The translations under genes were made by a program, and so were the position numbers. The notes below the pieces were generated by a model. That model was not told where the DNA came from. It was given only the letters and a program-made list of their open reading frames with translations, and did not search any database. A stretch of 64,000 nucleotides of DNA from Sedimentisphaerales bacterium (GTDB taxonomy: Bacteria; Planctomycetota; Phycisphaerae; Sedimentisphaerales; Anaerohalosphaeraceae): positions 16,013-80,012 of the forward strand of contig JANQGW010000220.1 of the NCBI GenBank assembly GCA_028282905.1, written 5' to 3'. Shown here one piece after another: positions 38,872 to 47,630 of this stretch. Positions within the stretch are counted from its first letter, which is position 1. Each line of letters opens with the position of its first letter.

Positions 38872-39714
38872 TTATCTGGGCAATTCCACTTCTCTGGGGC
38901 CAAAATTCTTGTGCCATCTCAGCATCCACAGCTTTTCCAGCTTCACCTTTTCCGTACTGCCGTCCACAAACCCGATGTTGACTCCCATGCTGTGCCGGTC
39001 GAGACAGAACCGTTTCATAAAGGCAGCCGGCGAATGTTCCAGGGACAACATATCAGATTCAAGCTCCCAAGCCTGCGGAACCAGGCTTTCAGCATACGGC
39101 CATGAACCCACCCACGCCGCGTCACTAAAGACCGGCACCCGGCCGTTCGCTTCTGTAAAGCGGGCAAAAAAGTTGTTTTGATCGGCTTCGGCAATGTTGG
39201 GCGGCTGCGACCAACTGCCCTTCGGTGTCAGCCACATATTCATCCCGAAACTGCCTTCCGTCCCCACAAACTCCCAGGTATATAACGCACTGCCGGAACC
39301 GGACGTTCTCGGATCAGGATCTTTGGTGACCGGACATCGCAGCACTTCCATTGTGCCGGAACTGTCGCCGGCGTTCACATTCGATTTGTCCGCGAATTCA
39401 CTGGCATTCAGATAAGGAGCGATTTTGTAGTACCAATATTCATATTTCGCGTCAATCACAGGAAACAAAAGTCCCTCATGGTCATCGGCATACAAGCGAG
39501 TTCCCAGGGTAAGCTGACGGACACGTGTCGCACAGACCATCGCCCTGGCCTGATTCTTCACTTTCTTCAATGCCGGCATAATGATCGCCATCAACAAAGC
39601 GATAATCGCAATAACCACCAGCAGTTCAATAAGCGTAAACCCTGATTTTGAATAACGTGTTGCTGCCTTTCTTTGATGTCCAGAAGAATTCATATTTATT
39701 GCTATGATTTTCAT
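38872..39714 (-). CDS. Pseudopilin, prepilin-type cleavage/methylation domain
   Basis: SGFTLIELLVVIAIIALLMAIIMPALKKVKN; GVNIGFVDGSTEKVKL. Confidence 0.9.
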   Translation of the reverse strand: MKIIAINMNSSGHQRKAATRYSKSGFTLIELLVVIAIIALLMAIIMPALKKVKNQARAMVCATRVRQLTLGTRLYADDHEGLLFPVIDAKYEYWYYKIAPYLNASEFADKSNVNAGDSSGTMEVLRCPVTKDPDPRTSGSGSALYTWEFVGTEGSFGMNMWLTPKGSWSQPPNIAEADQNNFFARFTEANGRVPVFSDAAWVGSWPYAESLVPQAWELESDMLSLEHSPAAFMKRFCLDRHSMGVNIGFVDGSTEKVKLEKLWMLRWHKNFGPREVELPR

Positions 39715-39770
39715 TGAACTTCCTCTTATCTTAGCTTCAAACAAACCAATAACCATTGAAGGCATCAACA

Positions 39771-42700
39771 CTAATGGCCCAACCCGATAAACCGAATCGA
39801 ACCGCGGATTTTGTCACCCGGCTTTAGGGGTTTATCTTCGAGAGCCGCATGTCCGCGGAAAAACCGTTCAGAACCGGGGTTATTGTATTCAGCGATCAGC
39901 ATCCGCGTTGTATCCCCGTCAACCCAGCAGCGAACATGTTGACTGCCGTCCGATACAACTATCGGTCCTTCAGTTTTGGTGTTTTTTAGATAAGCATGAA
40001 TAATGTTTTCTTTCGTTGAACGAAAATCATTGGTTCCCAGTTCATTCGTATCATGCCGCCAGGGATAATCCGGCTCAGCAACCGGGCCGGCAGTGCCGGA
40101 AAATTCAGCCCCGACAAACGCATTGGCGACACCTTCCAAACGGGCAATATGATCTGCGGGATAAACGCTCCACATCCCCTTTCGCTTCCAGTGCAGTTGA
40201 TTGAAGCTGCCGGGAAAAGTCATAACCATCCCGTATTGGCGAGGATTAACAGCAGCGGTCAACTCATACTCATAATTAATAACCACCCCCCCGCTCGCAT
40301 CAACTGTCAGGGCATAGCCGCCTTTGGCAATGTCATAGACATCAGTAACGCTAATCACTGCAGCAGTATCTTTCTGCGTCAGCGACACACTTTCAACCTT
40401 TCGGCCGGAACGGATGGACGTATCCGAAGAAACAGGTTTCATCTGTTTTGTCATTTGCGTATCACCGGCACTGTTCAGCGCCAGAATCATTAATTCCGGA
40501 CCCGCACCAAGAACAGTACTGCCGGTCTTGGTCATCCCGGAAATCTGGCCTGCATGCTTATCAAATGTTACGACAAAATCGCCGGCTGTAACGATGATCT
40601 GGTTATCATTGGATTGAACATCAACCTTATCAGTGCCCGTTTTTACAATCCGGTTTTGTATTAATTCCGGTTTGCCAATCGGCAGGCAATACTCATCAAC
40701 AAGAAAGCCCAATGGTGAATGGAACTGCAGATGAATTGTCTTTCCCTCTAAATCAGACACATCTGTACGGATTGCCATTTTCCCCTTGGTTCGCGGAGCA
40801 ATATCAGCAATCGCCTTGCCTTCGTTGTCGCCGATCTTCCAGCGAATGTCTAACTCACTGATATTCGTGAAGTTGTGGCGGTTTTCCAGCGGAATCATAA
40901 GGGTTGTGCCGGCTCCGGGAACATCGATAGTATCAACACTGATCCGGACAGGCGAATAGACCTTCTTGGCATGCCAGTGTTCGGGTTTGCGGCGGCGCCA
41001 GCCGTCAATCGGTCCCCAGGTACCATAGCCCACGGTATGCCCGCTCGGAAGATGAAACGTGTCATCCACGCCGGACCAGAGCGCGCCGCCCAATATGGCT
41101 TTAGTTGCGTACATCTTATCCCACATCGTCTTAAAACCACGTCCCCAAGCATCCCGCAAGCCCGGATCGGTCCACAACTCATAGCGGTTGTAGGCATCCA
41201 GGTGACAATATTCGCCGAACCACATGGGACGTTTGGAATCTGAAAAATTCTTTGCGCCATTGGGGCCGGGATAGTGATGATTTGCGATATCCGTCGAACT
41301 GCCGTTATTGTTCCACTGGCCGGCTGATTGGTCGTGGAACGTAAAGGGCCGGCTTGGATCATACTCACGAGCCGTGTCATAGGAATGCTGGAAATTGGGG
41401 CCCCAGGCTGACTCATTGGCAAGGGACCAGAAGATGATGCTCGGATGGCTGCGGTCGCGTTCGATCATCTCAAGGGCGCTTCGGACAATAATCTCCCGGT
41501 AGTGTTCACTTTGAGGATTCCATTTTTTCCATATCCCGTTGGCGCCGTGGCCCACCCAGCAAATCGCGGCCTCTTCTTCAACAAAAACACCCAATTCGTC
41601 ACACAAATCGATAAACTCCTCAGCAGGCGGATAATGAGATGTGCGGATGAGATTGCAGTTCGCCTCACGGAATAGTTCAACATCAGCTCGCCATTGATCC
41701 ATCGTCAGGCTGCGCCCACGTTTTGGATGCACCTCATGGCGATTGCTGGCCCGAAGCTTCACCGGATAGTTATTGACAAACAGCTCGTTACCCCGCACCT
41801 CAACCTGCCTGAAACCAAAACGTCGTTCAATTGTCTGGAAAGTCTTAAATCCTTTCGTGATTTTACATTGAAGCACATACAGGTTCGGATGCTCATTGTC
41901 CCACTTATCCGGAGAATCAACTTCAATTTCAATGTTTTCATTCAGCCATTGACCAGCATCAAGGTTCGGTAATTCAAAATGTTTTCTTTTAAGCTTGACA
42001 GTTTTCCGGCTCGGCCATTTCATCAGGGAAAATTTCAGTTTGGCTCCCTCCAGTACCGAATCGGTTTGGTTATTAATCTTCATCGCAATCTGCATCGTCG
42101 CATCATCAAATTCCTTGTCGAATTCTGTTGTTACATGATACGATTGGACATTCACCGGTGGGACAGCAAACAGGGTAACCTTGCGGACAATGCCGCCCAG
42201 TGGATGAACCGCGTATTGTGATGCACTGCCGAGAATATCCGACAGCGATTCGCTGGTCACCGCTACTGCTAAGGTATTTTCAGCCCCAAATTGGACTGCG
42301 TCGGTAATGTCAATCTCGAATGGTGTAAAACCGCCTTCATGAGAACCAACCCGCTTACCGTTTACATAGACATCGGCCATGCTGAAGACCGCATCAAAGC
42401 GAAGCTTGACCTGTTTATCGCCCCATCGCTTCGGAATCTCAAATGACCGCACATACCCCGCCGCCGTTTCCGGAACAACCTCAAAGCCCTGCATGACCCA
42501 TTCGCCGGGCACCTCGATATCCGACCACGCAGCACTCACTTTCGATTGCTTCCAGAAATCCGCCGGCGGCGCTTCATTAAATTTCCAAGTCCCGTTCAGC
42601 AACAGCATGTCTATCGGCTTTCCTTTTTTATTTACCGAAGACCGAGAAAGCCCCATACGTTCAAGAATGGCACTCGCGTCAAAACCGGTCTTTTTCAAAG

Positions 42701-43220
42701 GCGTCGAATCGCTCGAATACACGTCCAATGTTGAAACAACCGCATTGGGACCAGCCAGTTTTGTAACATTCACCTGAATTTTACCATCAGCATAGACAGA
42801 CTTATCCAGCGTATAAGTTCGCTCAATAATCTTTGATTTCGGAAGAGACAGTTTCTCTTCCAGCACCACATCATCAACACCGACACTCTGAACTCGCAGC
42901 GCATCATCCGAAAGAAAACGAAAGGCCAGTACATAAGTCTCATTGGACTTCAGCCCATCAAACGAGAAGACAACCGTCTCCCCAAAAGCTGCTGTGCGGG
43001 CAGGGTCATTCTTGCCAACAGAGCTTTCCGGAACCGCATCTACCGGATACGTCCACATACCGCCAATAACCAGATTAGGCTGCGTCGTAATATTACCGCA
43101 ATTGTTTGAACTAACCTTATGTAAGCCTTCCAGCGGTGATGTCGCAGCAGTTACCACTGAAACCAGTACACAAAAACAAAATAACATGACTACCTGACCG
43201 ATCATACGAGATTTTTTCAT
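39771..43220 (-). CDS. Secreted GH2 beta-galactosidase-like enzyme
   Basis: Signal MKKSRMIGQVVMLFCFCVLVSVV; RASNRHEVHPKRGRSL, IRTSHYPPAEEFIDLCDELGVFV, IIFWSLANESAWG, WFGEYCH. Confidence 0.9.
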   Translation of the reverse strand: MKKSRMIGQVVMLFCFCVLVSVVTAATSPLEGLHKVSSNNCGNITTQPNLVIGGMWTYPVDAVPESSVGKNDPARTAAFGETVVFSFDGLKSNETYVLAFRFLSDDALRVQSVGVDDVVLEEKLSLPKSKIIERTYTLDKSVYADGKIQVNVTKLAGPNAVVSTLDVYSSDSTPLKKTGFDASAILERMGLSRSSVNKKGKPIDMLLLNGTWKFNEAPPADFWKQSKVSAAWSDIEVPGEWVMQGFEVVPETAAGYVRSFEIPKRWGDKQVKLRFDAVFSMADVYVNGKRVGSHEGGFTPFEIDITDAVQFGAENTLAVAVTSESLSDILGSASQYAVHPLGGIVRKVTLFAVPPVNVQSYHVTTEFDKEFDDATMQIAMKINNQTDSVLEGAKLKFSLMKWPSRKTVKLKRKHFELPNLDAGQWLNENIEIEVDSPDKWDNEHPNLYVLQCKITKGFKTFQTIERRFGFRQVEVRGNELFVNNYPVKLRASNRHEVHPKRGRSLTMDQWRADVELFREANCNLIRTSHYPPAEEFIDLCDELGVFVEEEAAICWVGHGANGIWKKWNPQSEHYREIIVRSALEMIERDRSHPSIIFWSLANESAWGPNFQHSYDTAREYDPSRPFTFHDQSAGQWNNNGSSTDIANHHYPGPNGAKNFSDSKRPMWFGEYCHLDAYNRYELWTDPGLRDAWGRGFKTMWDKMYATKAILGGALWSGVDDTFHLPSGHTVGYGTWGPIDGWRRRKPEHWHAKKVYSPVRISVDTIDVPGAGTTLMIPLENRHNFTNISELDIRWKIGDNEGKAIADIAPRTKGKMAIRTDVSDLEGKTIHLQFHSPLGFLVDEYCLPIGKPELIQNRIVKTGTDKVDVQSNDNQIIVTAGDFVVTFDKHAGQISGMTKTGSTVLGAGPELMILALNSAGDTQMTKQMKPVSSDTSIRSGRKVESVSLTQKDTAAVISVTDVYDIAKGGYALTVDASGGVVINYEYELTAAVNPRQYGMVMTFPGSFNQLHWKRKGMWSVYPADHIARLEGVANAFVGAEFSGTAGPVAEPDYPWRHDTNELGTNDFRSTKENIIHAYLKNTKTEGPIVVSDGSQHVRCWVDGDTTRMLIAEYNNPGSERFFRGHAALEDKPLKPGDKIRGSIRFIGLGH

Positions 43221-43260
43221 TGTTGACTTTCCTGCTTTAAAGTTAATTGTACGTTTATTC

Positions 43261-44292
43261 TCAGTGAGTTCCGGCGGTTTCATAAAATGCCCGGATGTTC
43301 TCAAGCGATGTATCAGCCTGGATATGATGCGCGGGAGCGAGAATATAGCCGCCCCCTTTACCCAGTTCGGCAATCAGTTTCTTAACGGCATTTCTCACAT
43401 CTTCAACAGTTCCAAAAGGCATCACACGCTGAACGCACAGCCCGCCAAAAAGCGCCAGATGTTTTCCATACCGCTTTTTGATTTCAAACGGATCAATCGC
43501 CATCGGCTGCAAAGGATTTAAAACATCCAATCCGATTTCAATCATATCATCCAGAATCTCAGTACATTGTCCGCAGCTGTGATAAGCAATCTTGATATTT
43601 GGATTGAGTTTTTTGCATTCGGCAAAAAGTTCGGCGTACCGTCCCTTAAAAAAACGCCGCCACATACCAATCGACATCATCATCCCCGTCTGCATCGAAA
43701 TATCATCACCAAACCAGACCATATCCGCCCCCAGTTCGATATATTTTCGTGCGGCATTCAGCGGAAACTGCATGACCTTGTCCATCAGCCTTTCAGCATA
43801 TTCAGGCTCTAACGCCATATCCATCATAAAGGTATCCAGTCCACGCAGATACCAGCAGGCCTCGAAAATACTGATTTGAGAAGAACCGATCATCCATTTT
43901 TCATCGCCGTATAATTTCTTTTTTGCACGAAAATCATCGTATTGAGAGTCCTCACAGGGATCGGGAATTTCAAACTCATCCAGTTTGCCGCGATCACCGG
44001 ACAGCGGATGCTCGGCAATCTCGGTATAAACGCCGGAATCGTTTTTGACATATCGCCACCGAATCCCCCAGGCGTCCGTATATTCCGGTTCCGGCTGACC
44101 ATAGAAACTCATCTCCAGCCCCGCACAACACTTCACCATATCATTGCCTAACGCAACACCAATGTCCATTTCCGAAGTATCGATATCGCTTCGCAGCCGC
44201 TGTTCAATCTCCGGCACAAAGGACGCAAACACCGGCGTTCTGTCCGGCTGCTCAAAATTAAGTGCCATTTCAACACGTTCTCTGGAATTCAC
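43261..44292 (-). CDS. Uroporphyrinogen decarboxylase-like (UroD/MtaA superfamily) protein
   Basis: MNSRERVEMALNFEQPDRTPVF; GADMVWFGDDISMQTGMMMS; IAYHSCGQCTEILDDMIEIGLDVLNPLQP. Confidence 0.88.
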   Translation of the reverse strand: MNSRERVEMALNFEQPDRTPVFASFVPEIEQRLRSDIDTSEMDIGVALGNDMVKCCAGLEMSFYGQPEPEYTDAWGIRWRYVKNDSGVYTEIAEHPLSGDRGKLDEFEIPDPCEDSQYDDFRAKKKLYGDEKWMIGSSQISIFEACWYLRGLDTFMMDMALEPEYAERLMDKVMQFPLNAARKYIELGADMVWFGDDISMQTGMMMSIGMWRRFFKGRYAELFAECKKLNPNIKIAYHSCGQCTEILDDMIEIGLDVLNPLQPMAIDPFEIKKRYGKHLALFGGLCVQRVMPFGTVEDVRNAVKKLIAELGKGGGYILAPAHHIQADTSLENIRAFYETAGTH

Positions 44293-44409
44293 AATTTGTA
44301 TCCCTAAAAATCACAAACAACAACTCACCAATCCATCGATATGGGCCGATGATGATTATCGCATATAAAAAAGACAAAAGAACGCCAGTTTACGCAAAAC
44401 AACCGCCAT

Positions 44410-44452
44410 TATGCGCATATCAACTTGTTCTTTTAAATATATTTCATATAAT
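44410..44452 (+). promoter_or_regulatory. Promoter-like element with upstream palindrome
   Basis: TATGCGCATA (44410-44419), TTGTTC (44425-44430), 16-nt spacer, TATAAT (44447-44452), ~77 nt before CDS at 44529. Confidence 0.55.
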
Positions 44453-44528
44453 AGAGCTTAATCAAGAGATTTGACTCCTTGTGATTTCCGAACGTTTTTT
44501 GGCCACTATTCACCAGAATAATTGTATC

Positions 44529-45704
44529 ATGAAAATTCCAAAAGTAATATTGCGTATTGAAACCTCAAGAGCCTGCGGCAGAGGAATTCTTTTGGGTGTC
44601 AGCAAATATTGTCGCTTGTTCAGCCAATGGCGTCTTACTCAGAAAATGCCCTTTTACTTCGATTCCGCCAGCTTTAGTGATAACCCGTCCCGGCCGGAAA
44701 ACTGGATGGCCGACGGCATGATAGTCGCCCGCCCCGACATTCCCAAAGCTGTCAGAGAAATCGGTCTTCCCGTTATTGGAATTGATGTACTGGAACCTGT
44801 TGCCGATATGCCGAATATTGTCGGCGACAATGATTCCATTGCGGAAATGGGCCTCAAACATTTCATAGACCGCGGTTTTTCACGATTGGCCTACTGTGAA
44901 TTTAAAGGCATTCCATGGGCGATTGAACGAGGCACAAAATTCATCGCCGTCGCCAAAGAAAAAGGGCTGGAAATTGTGAAATACACCGTAGGAGACAGCA
45001 CCGGCAGATTCTCGTGGGACGAAGAACTCAATGCAATTGGAGCCTGGCTCAAAAGCATGCAATATCCCCTCGGAATATTCGCCTGCAATGACGACTGCGC
45101 CAAACTCATCAGTGCGGCCTGCCAGGCGGCCAATGTACGCTGTCCCGAAGAGGTGGCAATCTTAGGCGCCGATAACGACGAAATGATCTGTCTGCCGAAC
45201 GACCCGCCGCTGTCAAGCATTGTGCTGGACTTTGAAAAGGCCGGTTTTGAAGCCGCGGGTTTGCTGGATCGGATCATGAAAGACCAGGAAAAATCCGCCT
45301 CTCAAAGAATCGTCCTTCATCCAACCCATGTCGAAACACGAAAATCGACGGACGTTCTCGCAGTTAAAGATAACGAGGTGGCCGCCGCATTGCAGTATAT
45401 CCGGGACCACGCCGATCAGGCGATTGGTGTACCGGATGTAGTTGAAGCATCTTCTCTGTCACGCCGGGGATTAGAATGCCGCTTTAAAGCGGTTCTGGGA
45501 AAGTCGATCAATCGGATAATCCGACAGCAGCGGGCGGAAAAGGTTTCAAAGCTGCTCATCGAAACCAACCTGCCCATATCGCAAATTGCCTACAAACTTG
45601 GTTTTACAGACATTGAGCATATCAGCCGCTTTTTTCGAAGTATCAAGCAAATGAGTCCTTCCGAATTCCGAAAGCAGTATGGGCGTTACTCTATTGGTAG
45701 CTGA
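44529..45704 (+). CDS. XylR-type transcriptional regulator (PBP-like sensor + AraC HTH)
   Basis: KVILRIETSRACGRGILLGVSKYCRL; VAILGADNDEMICLPNDPPLSSI; AraC C-term SQIAYKLGFTDIEHISRFFRSIKQMSPSEFRKQYG. Confidence 0.92.
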   Translation: MKIPKVILRIETSRACGRGILLGVSKYCRLFSQWRLTQKMPFYFDSASFSDNPSRPENWMADGMIVARPDIPKAVREIGLPVIGIDVLEPVADMPNIVGDNDSIAEMGLKHFIDRGFSRLAYCEFKGIPWAIERGTKFIAVAKEKGLEIVKYTVGDSTGRFSWDEELNAIGAWLKSMQYPLGIFACNDDCAKLISAACQAANVRCPEEVAILGADNDEMICLPNDPPLSSIVLDFEKAGFEAAGLLDRIMKDQEKSASQRIVLHPTHVETRKSTDVLAVKDNEVAAALQYIRDHADQAIGVPDVVEASSLSRRGLECRFKAVLGKSINRIIRQQRAEKVSKLLIETNLPISQIAYKLGFTDIEHISRFFRSIKQMSPSEFRKQYGRYSIGS

Positions 45705-45756
45705 GCGATGATGCCGCCCGTTAAAGAGTGTTGAGACAAAAAGCGAAACCATATTA

Positions 45757-46242
45757 TTATGCTATCGCTGCAGTAAGATACTCCGGCGCGTTTTGAATGA
45801 TGATCTTGCGCTGTGTCTCAGCCACGTGCTCTAATCGCAGTTCGATACAGCCAAAGCCCTCCATTGCTCCGGCGACTTTATCGGCCCATTCCACCAGCAC
45901 CACCGAATCGGGGCGGCAGTACTCCTCAAAGCCCAGCGCCTCAAATTCGGCGAGGCTTTCAATACGGTAAGCATCTATATGATAGATATGGATCAGCCCC
46001 TCGCGGCCGAAATACTCGTTGACCATCACAAATGTCGGGCTGTTGACCTGGTCCGGGTCGTGCGCCTCCAGTCCCAGCGAAATGCCTTTAATCAGATGCG
46101 TCTTGCCGGTTCCGAGGTTGCCCACCAGCGCAAAGACCTCGCCGCCGCGCAAAGAAGCCCCGATCTGCTTGCCCAACTCAACCGTCTCAACCGCACTATT
46201 AGTAACAATCTCAATCATTCGTTCACTCATAACATTAATCAA
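45757..46242 (-). CDS. tsaE: tRNA threonylcarbamoyladenosine biosynthesis ATPase TsaE
   Basis: LVGNLGTGKTHLIKGISLGL; NSPTFVMVNEYFGREGLIHIYHIDAYR. Confidence 0.93.
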   Translation of the reverse strand: MINVMSERMIEIVTNSAVETVELGKQIGASLRGGEVFALVGNLGTGKTHLIKGISLGLEAHDPDQVNSPTFVMVNEYFGREGLIHIYHIDAYRIESLAEFEALGFEEYCRPDSVVLVEWADKVAGAMEGFGCIELRLEHVAETQRKIIIQNAPEYLTAAIA

Positions 46243-46265
46243 TCATCATTCATCAATAATCAATT
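46238..46265. repeat. Degenerate 7-bp tandem array, 4 units (ATCAWTM)
   Basis: ATCAATC|ATCATTC|ATCAATA|ATCAATT. Confidence 0.65.
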
Positions 46266-47177
46266 TCCAAGGTGGTCGTAGCCGCCTGCCGGCACATCCA
46301 CGATCCGACCGTCTGTCAGCCGGTTTTGAATCTTGCCGCTGTCGGTAATTTTGCCAACCGGCAGGACTGTCACATCGTCCAAATCCTTAATTTTCTTGTA
46401 TTCTGCCGGACTGAGCGTAAACAGCAGCTCAAAATCCTCACCATCATAAAAGACCGCGGTCATCGGGTCATCCGTTTTTTTGGCCGCTTCGGAAATCGGC
46501 AATTGTGCGGCTTCCAGCAGTGCCCCGACTCCGCTTTGAGTACAAATCCGGTTCAAATCAGTCACCAGCCCATCCGTTATATCCATCATCGCGTGGATGG
46601 TCGCCGCTTTGGTCAAGACAAGCGCCTCGGCTACCCGCGGCGTGAAATGCAGGTGCTTGCCGTGCAGCGAACCGCCCAGCGGGCCGGTCACGCAGATAAT
46701 ATCACCGACCTGTGCCCCGCTTCGCCGCACCGGCGGGTGGTGGCCGCTCGGTTTGCTGAGCATGGTCACGTTGATCGCGAAACTTTCCGCGTTCTCTTTC
46801 CATTTCGTAATATCGCCGCCGATCAGCTCACAGCCGAAACGCTGCCCCGCATCGACCACGCCCGCGTGAATCCGCCGGAGTTCATCGGCCCCGAAATCCG
46901 TCGGCAAGGCCACCGCGACGACTGCACAAACCGGAATGGTCGCCATTGCCGCACAATCGCTCAAACTGGCTGCCATCGCCTTGTAACAGGCCTCTTCCAG
47001 CGTACAGACAGACAGGTCGAAATGCGTGCCATCCAGCAGCATATCGGTTGTCACCAGCAGCGTCCCGTCCGCCCCGGCTCGAATCTGGGCCATATCATCG
47101 CCGATGCCGATGGGAAACGCGGAAGCATCGGCATTGCTTTGTGCGGCGAACCAGGATGTTATGTTGTCTTCATGCAT
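46260..47177 (-). CDS. thiL: Thiamine-monophosphate kinase
   Basis: IGDDMAQIRAGADGTLLVTTDMLLDGTHF; IHAMMDITDGLVTDLNRI; YDGEDFELLFTLSP. Confidence 0.92.
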   Translation of the reverse strand: MHEDNITSWFAAQSNADASAFPIGIGDDMAQIRAGADGTLLVTTDMLLDGTHFDLSVCTLEEACYKAMAASLSDCAAMATIPVCAVVAVALPTDFGADELRRIHAGVVDAGQRFGCELIGGDITKWKENAESFAINVTMLSKPSGHHPPVRRSGAQVGDIICVTGPLGGSLHGKHLHFTPRVAEALVLTKAATIHAMMDITDGLVTDLNRICTQSGVGALLEAAQLPISEAAKKTDDPMTAVFYDGEDFELLFTLSPAEYKKIKDLDDVTVLPVGKITDSGKIQNRLTDGRIVDVPAGGYDHLGN

Positions 47178-47186
47178 AGTTTTATT

Positions 47187-47226
47187 AAGAATACAGGAAT
47201 ACGAGAATTCAAGGACTCAAGAATTC
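47187..47226 (-). repeat. 8-bp-period degenerate tandem array, 5 units (inverted copy)
   Basis: AAGAATAC|AGGAATAC|GAGAATTC|AAGGACTC|AAGAATTC. Confidence 0.85.
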
Positions 47227-47576
47227 TGTATTTTTGACCTGTATAAAGTTAATAGTTTACTGACTTCTTCTACTTGTGCTTTCATTGCCACAGTATTGCA
47301 ATAAGCCAAATCCTGCGACAAAATCATATAATATCTTATTTCCTCAAGTGAACTGTGAGCAATCGTCAAAAAGCGGCATTTCTCTGCGGCGGTACGCTTC
47401 TTAAAGCCTTCGGCGATATTGGCCGGGACTGACACAGCCGCACGCCGCATTTGGCTTACCAAACCGTACAATTCCTCCTTCGGATACGCCTTGGTCGCCT
47501 GATACACCGACAAAACCAACTGATGCGCCTTTTGCCACACAAATAAGTCCTCGAATCGCTTTGCCGGCTCATTCAT
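47217..47576 (-). CDS. Four-helix-bundle protein (23S rRNA intervening-sequence S23 family)
   Basis: FEDLFVWQKAHQLVLSVYQATKAYPKEELYGLVSQMRRAAVSVPANIAEGF. Confidence 0.93.
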   Translation of the reverse strand: MNEPAKRFEDLFVWQKAHQLVLSVYQATKAYPKEELYGLVSQMRRAAVSVPANIAEGFKKRTAAEKCRFLTIAHSSLEEIRYYMILSQDLAYCNTVAMKAQVEEVSKLLTLYRSKIQNS

Positions 47577-47590
47577 AATCCGTCTCCTTC

Positions 47591-47630
47591 ATTCTTGAGT
47601 TCGTGTGTTCTTGAATTCTTGTATTCTTAC
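47591..47630 (+). repeat. 8-bp-period degenerate tandem array, 5 units
   Basis: ATTCTTGA|GTTCGTGT|GTTCTTGA|ATTCTTGT|ATTCTTAC. Confidence 0.85.

Noticed and set aside
39771-43373. ORF-track start at 43373 for the GH2 protein
   Set aside because: Would overlap the UroD-like gene; the signal peptide MKKSRMIGQ starts at 43220.
47187-47630. Diversity-generating retroelement (S23-like Avd protein)
   Set aside because: No reverse transcriptase, template/variable repeat pair or target gene found nearby.
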